DNA of 64,000 bases from Microbacterium yannicii PS01 (GTDB taxonomy: Bacteria; Actinomycetota; Actinomycetes; Actinomycetales; Microbacteriaceae): NCBI RefSeq assembly GCF_000304335.1, contig NZ_CAJF01000023.1:1-64000 (forward strand), read 5' to 3'. Of the stretch, positions 59,812 through 64,000 are shown piece by piece; within the stretch, counting starts at the first letter, position 1; each line of letters starts with the position of its first letter. The notes under the pieces were generated by a model. That model was given only the letters and a program-made list of their open reading frames with translations, was not told the DNA's origin and searched no databases. The position numbers and the translations under genes are program-made.

Positions 59812-59891
59812 AGCAGGAGCGTAACCACGGTCCAGCGCGCGGAGGACGAGGTTGCGCCCGGCGCTGCGACGTGCTTACCGGCGATCGGCGG

Positions 59892-60569
59892 TCACCGTCT
59901 CGCCGCCCGCCGATCGCGGTACGCCTCGACTGCGCACCAGACGATCGTCGCGACGGCGACTCCCTCGAGCATGCCCGCGACGACGTCGCTGAGCCAGTGG
60001 GCGTGGAGATACGTCCGGCTCCACATCATGAGGATCACCCACGCGGCGCCCGCGACCCACACGTACCACCGCCTCAGGAGCAGTCCCAGCGTGAGGGCGA
60101 CGGTCGTCGCCACCGCAGTGTGGCCCGACGGGAAAGACGTCGCGACGCTCTCGGCCAGCGAACCGGGCGGTCGAGACCGAGCGATGATCGCGGCCATCGG
60201 CGCGCCGATGGCGACCACCACGACGATCGCGATCGCCACGTTCGCGGCATCCCATCGTCGTCGTCGCCACAGGAAGAGCAGGACCAGCAGGGTGCCGATC
60301 ACGATCATCCCGATCGTTCCTCCCACCACCGCGGGCACCCACGCGGTCGCGAGCCCGGCATCGCTGAGGGTGTCGAACATCAGGTCGTTCCACCAGATGT
60401 CGAGCGCGAGCGGATGATGTCCGCCGAGAGCCACGACGAAGCGAAGGATGACGAACGCGACAGTCGCGGCGACCCCGACGATGAGAGCCACCGATCGGCG
60501 CGCGTCCGCTGCGACAGCGGTGGTCGAGTTCTCGGAGTCTTCCGCCGGAAGAGGCTCAGCGTCCGACAC
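59892..60569 (-). CDS. PAP2 superfamily phosphatase
   Basis: A 225-residue membrane phosphatase with six helices. The three PAP2 motifs are present in short form: ARSRPPGS, then SFPSGHTA, then SRTYLHAHWLSDV. Substrates are typically undecaprenyl diphosphate or phosphatidic acid at the outer membrane face. No partner genes point to one of these. Confidence 0.93.
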   Translation of the reverse strand: MSDAEPLPAEDSENSTTAVAADARRSVALIVGVAATVAFVILRFVVALGGHHPLALDIWWNDLMFDTLSDAGLATAWVPAVVGGTIGMIVIGTLLVLLFLWRRRRWDAANVAIAIVVVVAIGAPMAAIIARSRPPGSLAESVATSFPSGHTAVATTVALTLGLLLRRWYVWVAGAAWVILMMWSRTYLHAHWLSDVVAGMLEGVAVATIVWCAVEAYRDRRAARR

Positions 60570-60696
60570 CGCATCCCCGTTCTCGTCTGCAGCGAGCGAC
60601 AGATCCTTCGCTCAGCAGAGAACAGTCTGCATCACCGCCGGACGCGCCGACGCGCCGACCGCCTCACGCCGCCTCGTGAGCGGCTGGGCGACGTCG

Positions 60697-60936
60697 TCAG
60701 GCGATCGCGCAGGCGGTCGTCGAGCATTCGCCGATCGGATGCACTCCGATCGGCCGAGCCCAGGCGGCCCGCCGGGCGCGCTGCGGCGTCGCCACGACCG
60801 GACCGGCGAGAGGTGCCACCACCTCGGCTTCAGCGAGACGATGCTCGCGGATCGAGGCGAGCACGGCGTTGTCACGGTCACGGTTCCACGTGTCGTGACG
60901 GTACTGGTGTTCGGCGGCGGTGACGAGCGAGAGCAT
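60697..60936 (-). CDS. Small hypothetical protein (79 aa)
   Basis: A 79-residue protein I do not recognise, with a charged helical first half (HDTWNRDRDNAVLASIREHR) and a Pro/Ala/Arg-rich second half. CGGAGGAATC before the ATG is an excellent ribosome binding site, the chief evidence that it is real. It may share a transcript with the alpha/beta hydrolase gene 103 bp upstream on the same strand. Confidence 0.6.
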   Translation of the reverse strand: MLSLVTAAEHQYRHDTWNRDRDNAVLASIREHRLAEAEVVAPLAGPVVATPQRARRAAWARPIGVHPIGECSTTACAIA

Positions 60937-61039
60937 GATTCCTCCGTGGTTTCCGACAGTGGAAACCTACGCCGGGGCTCCGACATTGCCGGGTGCGCAG
61001 CAGATGGCAGGATTCGGGTGCACGACGGCAGGATGGCCG

Positions 61040-61771
61040 TCACTTCTCCCGCAGGAACCGCCGGATCTCGCGCGCCGAGACGGCGGCATCCCGGATCATC
61101 GTCTCGTGCCCGTGGCCGGGCACTTCGACCAGTCGACCGTCCGGCAGTGCGGCGATGATGCTCGCACACCAGTCGCGCGGTGCGACGAGGTCATCCTCGC
61201 CCCGCAGCACGAGCACCGGCGCAGCGACGCGAGGAAACGTCTTCTCCGGCTCGTGCGCGAGCATCGCGCGGAACTTGCCGCGAATGCGCGGCCCGGCGCG
61301 CAGGTATTCGCGCGCCCCGAGGAGGATGACGCGGGGACTCTCCACGGCGATGTCGCGCAGAAGGCGCCACAGCTGCCGTGCCGCGGTGCGTGCCGAGGGG
61401 TCGACCGTCGGCCCGACGAGCACGAGACGATCGACCACGTCCGGCTCCCGGGCGGCCACCTCGGTGACCACTTGCGCTCCCATCGAGTGGCCGACCAGGA
61501 CGGCCGGCCGGCCCACGCGCTCGCGCACGTACGCCGCGACGAGGTCGGCGCTGCGTTCGATCGTGAGCACCCGCGCAGGCTCGGGTGCTTCGCCGTACCC
61601 GGGGAGGTCGAGCGCGATCACCTCGCCGGCATCGAGGTGGCTCGCCAGTTCGCCGAAGACGGTCCGGCCCATCCCGATGCCGTGCACGAGCACATACACC
61701 GGGTGCCCCGCTCCGCGACGCTCGGCGATGATCGTCGCGCCGGCGTGCGTGTACTCCTCGACCACCGCCAC
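61040..61771 (-). CDS. Alpha/beta hydrolase
   Basis: A 243-residue alpha/beta hydrolase. Oxyanion strand YVLVHGIGMG, nucleophile Ser in LVGHSMGAQV, Asp in LVLRGEDDLVAP, and His in PGHGHETMI make the triad. The cap region is short. Esterase, lactonase or similar activity on a small substrate is likely. It begins 3 bp after the stop of the preceding gene, forming a two-gene operon. Confidence 0.92.
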   Translation of the reverse strand: MAVVEEYTHAGATIIAERRGAGHPVYVLVHGIGMGRTVFGELASHLDAGEVIALDLPGYGEAPEPARVLTIERSADLVAAYVRERVGRPAVLVGHSMGAQVVTEVAAREPDVVDRLVLVGPTVDPSARTAARQLWRLLRDIAVESPRVILLGAREYLRAGPRIRGKFRAMLAHEPEKTFPRVAAPVLVLRGEDDLVAPRDWCASIIAALPDGRLVEVPGHGHETMIRDAAVSAREIRRFLREK

Positions 61772-61774
61772 CGA

Positions 61775-62335
61775 TCAGGCCGCGCCGGGCTGGTCGTGCA
61801 GGCCCACGCGGTCGGGGATGTCGAACTGCACTCGGGGAAGCCAGGTCGCCGGTTCGGGCCACGGCCTGGAGGCGGGCAGGCTGCGCAGCCGCGCGCGAAG
61901 AGCGGCACCGGATGCCTCGACCGGCAGCACGCGCGAAGGCGCATGGTGTGCGAGAGCCCCGAGCCACCAGTGGCGCCACGTGCCTTCGATCGCCTCGGGA
62001 CCGGCGACGACGTAGTAGTCGGGCATGACGGCCTCGCCGGACGAGAACAGGGTCAGGAGCGCGTCGACCTCGAGCTCGAGGGAGCCGAGGGTGGAGCGCT
62101 GCTCGTACAGCTCCACCCAGGCAGCTGCGACGTGTTCGAGCGGGTCGGCGTCGTGGACGACGTAGGGCGTCGACACCGAGGCGACGAGATGTGCGGCGAC
62201 CGCCGGCTGGGCCTCGCGCAACGACAGGGCGACGAGTGCGGGAACATCGGCCAGCCCCGTCAGCAGCTCGTCACTGTCGGCGCCGACGAGCGCCACGACG
62301 GTGGATCGCGGGGCGGTATCTGAGCTGAGCGCCAT
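61775..62335 (-). CDS. Hypothetical protein (186 aa), operon with hydrolase
   Basis: A 186-residue soluble protein I cannot assign. The N-terminal half is Ala/Leu/Val-rich and probably alpha/beta (STVVALVGADSDELLTGLAD). A Trp-rich segment GTWRHWWLGALAHH lies near residue 118, and the C terminus holds PWPEPATWLPRVQFDIPDRV. No motif of known enzymes. It is the first gene of the operon with the alpha/beta hydrolase and divergent from sbcD. Confidence 0.75.
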   Translation of the reverse strand: MALSSDTAPRSTVVALVGADSDELLTGLADVPALVALSLREAQPAVAAHLVASVSTPYVVHDADPLEHVAAAWVELYEQRSTLGSLELEVDALLTLFSSGEAVMPDYYVVAGPEAIEGTWRHWWLGALAHHAPSRVLPVEASGAALRARLRSLPASRPWPEPATWLPRVQFDIPDRVGLHDQPGAA

Positions 62336-62474
62336 ATTCCACGATACGTCGCCGAGGGGGCCGGTGCTGCCGCACCTCGCCGTGGCGGCGGTTCCCGTCG
62401 CTCTCGAGCTCCCGGTTCGTGCGGTGTCGGCCTGCCTCGGCGGTCATGTCGGCGGGCGAACGTACGGTGTGAGC

Positions 62475-63623
62475 ATGCGCATCCTGCACACCTCGGACTG
62501 GCACATCGGGAGGTCCTTCCACGGCCACTCGACGCTGGACGCGCTCCGTGGCGTGCTCGAGGCGCTTGTCACCCAGGTGCGGGATCATGACGTCGACGTG
62601 GTGCTGGTCGCGGGCGACGTGTTCGACTCGGCGACCCCGGCCTCGGGGGCGTACACGCTGCTTTCGGACGCGCTTCGCGGATTGGCGGATGCCGGCGCCA
62701 CCGTCATCGTCACGAGCGGCAATCACGACTCGGCGGCACGCCTGGGCTTCCAGTCGTCGCTGCTGCGCTCGGGGGTCCACGTCATCACAGACCCGACCTC
62801 GATCGGCACGCCGCTCACGGTCGCCGACGAGCACGGAGACGTCCACTTCTACGGCATCCCCTTCCTCGAGCCCGTGCTGCTGCGCAGCACCTGGCCCGGC
62901 GTCCGCTCGCAGTCCGACGCCCTCGGCCGCGCGATGGAGCTCGTGCGCGCCGATCAGGCCCACCGCGGCGGCCGCGCCGTCGCGATGGCGCACTGCTTCG
63001 CCGCGGGGGTCGAGCCGACGCCGCAGCTCGAGCGCGACATCCAGCAGGGCGGGCTCGACATCGTGCCCCTGTCGACCTTCGACGGCGTCGACTATATGGC
63101 CCTGGGTCACATCCACGGTCAGCAGCAGCTCAGCCCTCGAGTGCGCTACTCGGGCGCGCCGCTGCACTACAGCTTCGGAGAGAGGTTCAAGCCACGCGGG
63201 TCATGGCTGATCGAGCTGGATGCCGGGGGGCTGGGCGCGGTCGAGTGGCTCGACCTGCCCGTGCCGCGCACCCTCACGACGCTCACGGGCTCGCTCGATG
63301 AGATCCTCACCGAGGCGCGTTACGCCTCGCACGAGGCGGACTGGATCAACGTGGAGTACACCGACGCGCTGCCGCAGCGCGATCCGATGCGACGGCTCCT
63401 CGCGCGCTTCCCGTACTGCGCCGCCGTGGCGCACATGCCGGCGGCGTCTTCGGTCGACGATGCGCGCACGTACACGCAGCGCGTGCGCGCAGCCAGAAGC
63501 GAGGCCGAGCTCGTCGATGCCTTCCTCGCCCACGTGCGCGAGGGAGAGGGCGCGTCGGCCCGCGAGGCCGAGCTCATCGCCGAGGTGGTCGAAGAGCGCT
63601 CGCACGCCGAGGCGCACGCGTGA
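62475..63623 (+). CDS. sbcD: Exonuclease SbcCD subunit D
   Basis: A 382-residue SbcD/Mre11-type nuclease subunit that with SbcC opens hairpins and trims DNA ends in repair. The metallophosphatase motifs are in order: DWHIG (8-12 region), AGDVFD, TSGNHDS, AHCFA and GHIHG. The C-terminal capping domain follows. ATG 62475 fits the family start MRILHTSDWH; an in-frame GTG two codons before is possible. Its stop overlaps the sbcC GTG. Confidence 0.96.
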   Translation: MRILHTSDWHIGRSFHGHSTLDALRGVLEALVTQVRDHDVDVVLVAGDVFDSATPASGAYTLLSDALRGLADAGATVIVTSGNHDSAARLGFQSSLLRSGVHVITDPTSIGTPLTVADEHGDVHFYGIPFLEPVLLRSTWPGVRSQSDALGRAMELVRADQAHRGGRAVAMAHCFAAGVEPTPQLERDIQQGGLDIVPLSTFDGVDYMALGHIHGQQQLSPRVRYSGAPLHYSFGERFKPRGSWLIELDAGGLGAVEWLDLPVPRTLTTLTGSLDEILTEARYASHEADWINVEYTDALPQRDPMRRLLARFPYCAAVAHMPAASSVDDARTYTQRVRAARSEAELVDAFLAHVREGEGASAREAELIAEVVEERSHAEAHA

Positions 63624-64000
63624 GGCTGCACCGGCTGGAGCTGACGGGCTTCGGACCGTTCCGCGAGCGGCAGACCGTCGACTTCGGCGCCTTCGACCGT
63701 GACGGGATCTTCCTGATCGCCGGGCGCACCGGCGCCGGCAAGTCGAGCATCCTCGACGGCGTCTGCTTCGCGCTGTACGGGTCGGTGCCGAGGTACGACT
63801 CCGGCGAGAAGCGGCTGCGCAGCGACCATTGCGAGCCGGAGGATCCGACGGAGGTCCGGCTCGAGTTCACCGTCGGCGAGCGGCGATGGCGCATCGCCCG
63901 CGCCCCGGAGTACCAGCGGCCGGCTCGCCGCGGCGGTGGCCTCACGACGGAGCCGACCCGCGCGGAGCTGGAGGAGCTGGTCGACGGACGCTGGGTCGGC
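63620..64000 (+). CDS. sbcC: Exonuclease SbcCD subunit C, 5' part
   Basis: The first 127 codons of SbcC, cut by the window end. The N-terminal ABC half is clear: LHRLELTGFGPFRERQTVDF, then Walker A in AGRTGAGKSSILD at about 40-52. The GTG start overlaps the sbcD stop by 4 nt (GTGA), the standard sbcDC arrangement. The coiled coil and second ATPase half lie outside the window. Confidence 0.95.
   Translation, partial: MRLHRLELTGFGPFRERQTVDFGAFDRDGIFLIAGRTGAGKSSILDGVCFALYGSVPRYDSGEKRLRSDHCEPEDPTEVRLEFTVGERRWRIARAPEYQRPARRGGGLTTEPTRAELEELVDGRWVG

Overview
The window is a 64 kb piece of a high-GC actinobacterial chromosome. Frequent GTG starts, strong GC bias at third codon positions, DUF2207, DUF1206, DUF1918 and DUF899 proteins, a GlsB-type membrane protein and many TetR regulators point to Microbacteriaceae, most likely Microbacterium or a close relative. 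That assignment is inferred from gene content and style, not from a marker gene. There are no rRNA or tRNA genes, no insertion sequences, no CRISPR array and no prophage. The region reads as ordinary chromosome rich in accessory metabolism.

Layout. 0-5 kb: an Hsp20 chaperone under both a CIRCE and a HAIR-type operator, a MarR regulator, a DUF2207 membrane protein and a GH13 trehalose-synthase-like enzyme. 5-7.2 kb: a pyruvate-oxidase-type ThDP enzyme flanked by two copies of a ~155 bp direct repeat. I interpret each copy as a minus-strand small RNA gene with its own promoter and terminator. 7.2-13 kb: a TetR regulator diverging from an NCS1 permease and a YtcJ-like amidohydrolase, then DUF899 and DUF4232 proteins. 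13-20 kb: a secreted lysozyme-fold protein, pgi, an HNH nuclease, a lipase-like hydrolase, and a TetR/MFS pair whose operator reappears 7.7 kb away in front of the DUF899 gene. 20-28.5 kb: amidase and agmatine deiminase under a divergent TetR, an M23-like protein, an aldo/keto reductase, twin NmrA-type epimerases and an ECF41-type sigma factor.

28.5-36 kb: an S9 peptidase, then a five-gene siderophore uptake operon (binding protein, two permeases, ATPase, siderophore-interacting reductase) behind a DtxR-type iron box. 36-40 kb: an aldo/keto reductase, a VOC protein, a 3-methyladenine glycosylase-like protein and an orphan winged-helix regulator. The last has a ~310-nt structured 5' leader encoding a 15-residue Cys-rich peptide.

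40-54 kb is the most coherent metabolic unit. One LacI regulator sits between two divergent sugar operons, each with a complete ABC importer. One carries a GH42 beta-galactosidase, the other a GH31 alpha-xylosidase and a GH1 beta-glucosidase. Four near-identical palindromes place both operons and the regulator in one regulon. The three exo-enzymes together match what is needed to take apart galactosylated xyloglucan oligosaccharides.

54-64 kb: small stress-type membrane proteins, several very acidic small proteins (one only 50 residues with an internal repeat), an APH-family kinase, ArfB ribosome rescue, DUF1206 and PAP2 membrane proteins, alpha/beta hydrolases, and sbcD followed by the 5' part of sbcC running off the end.
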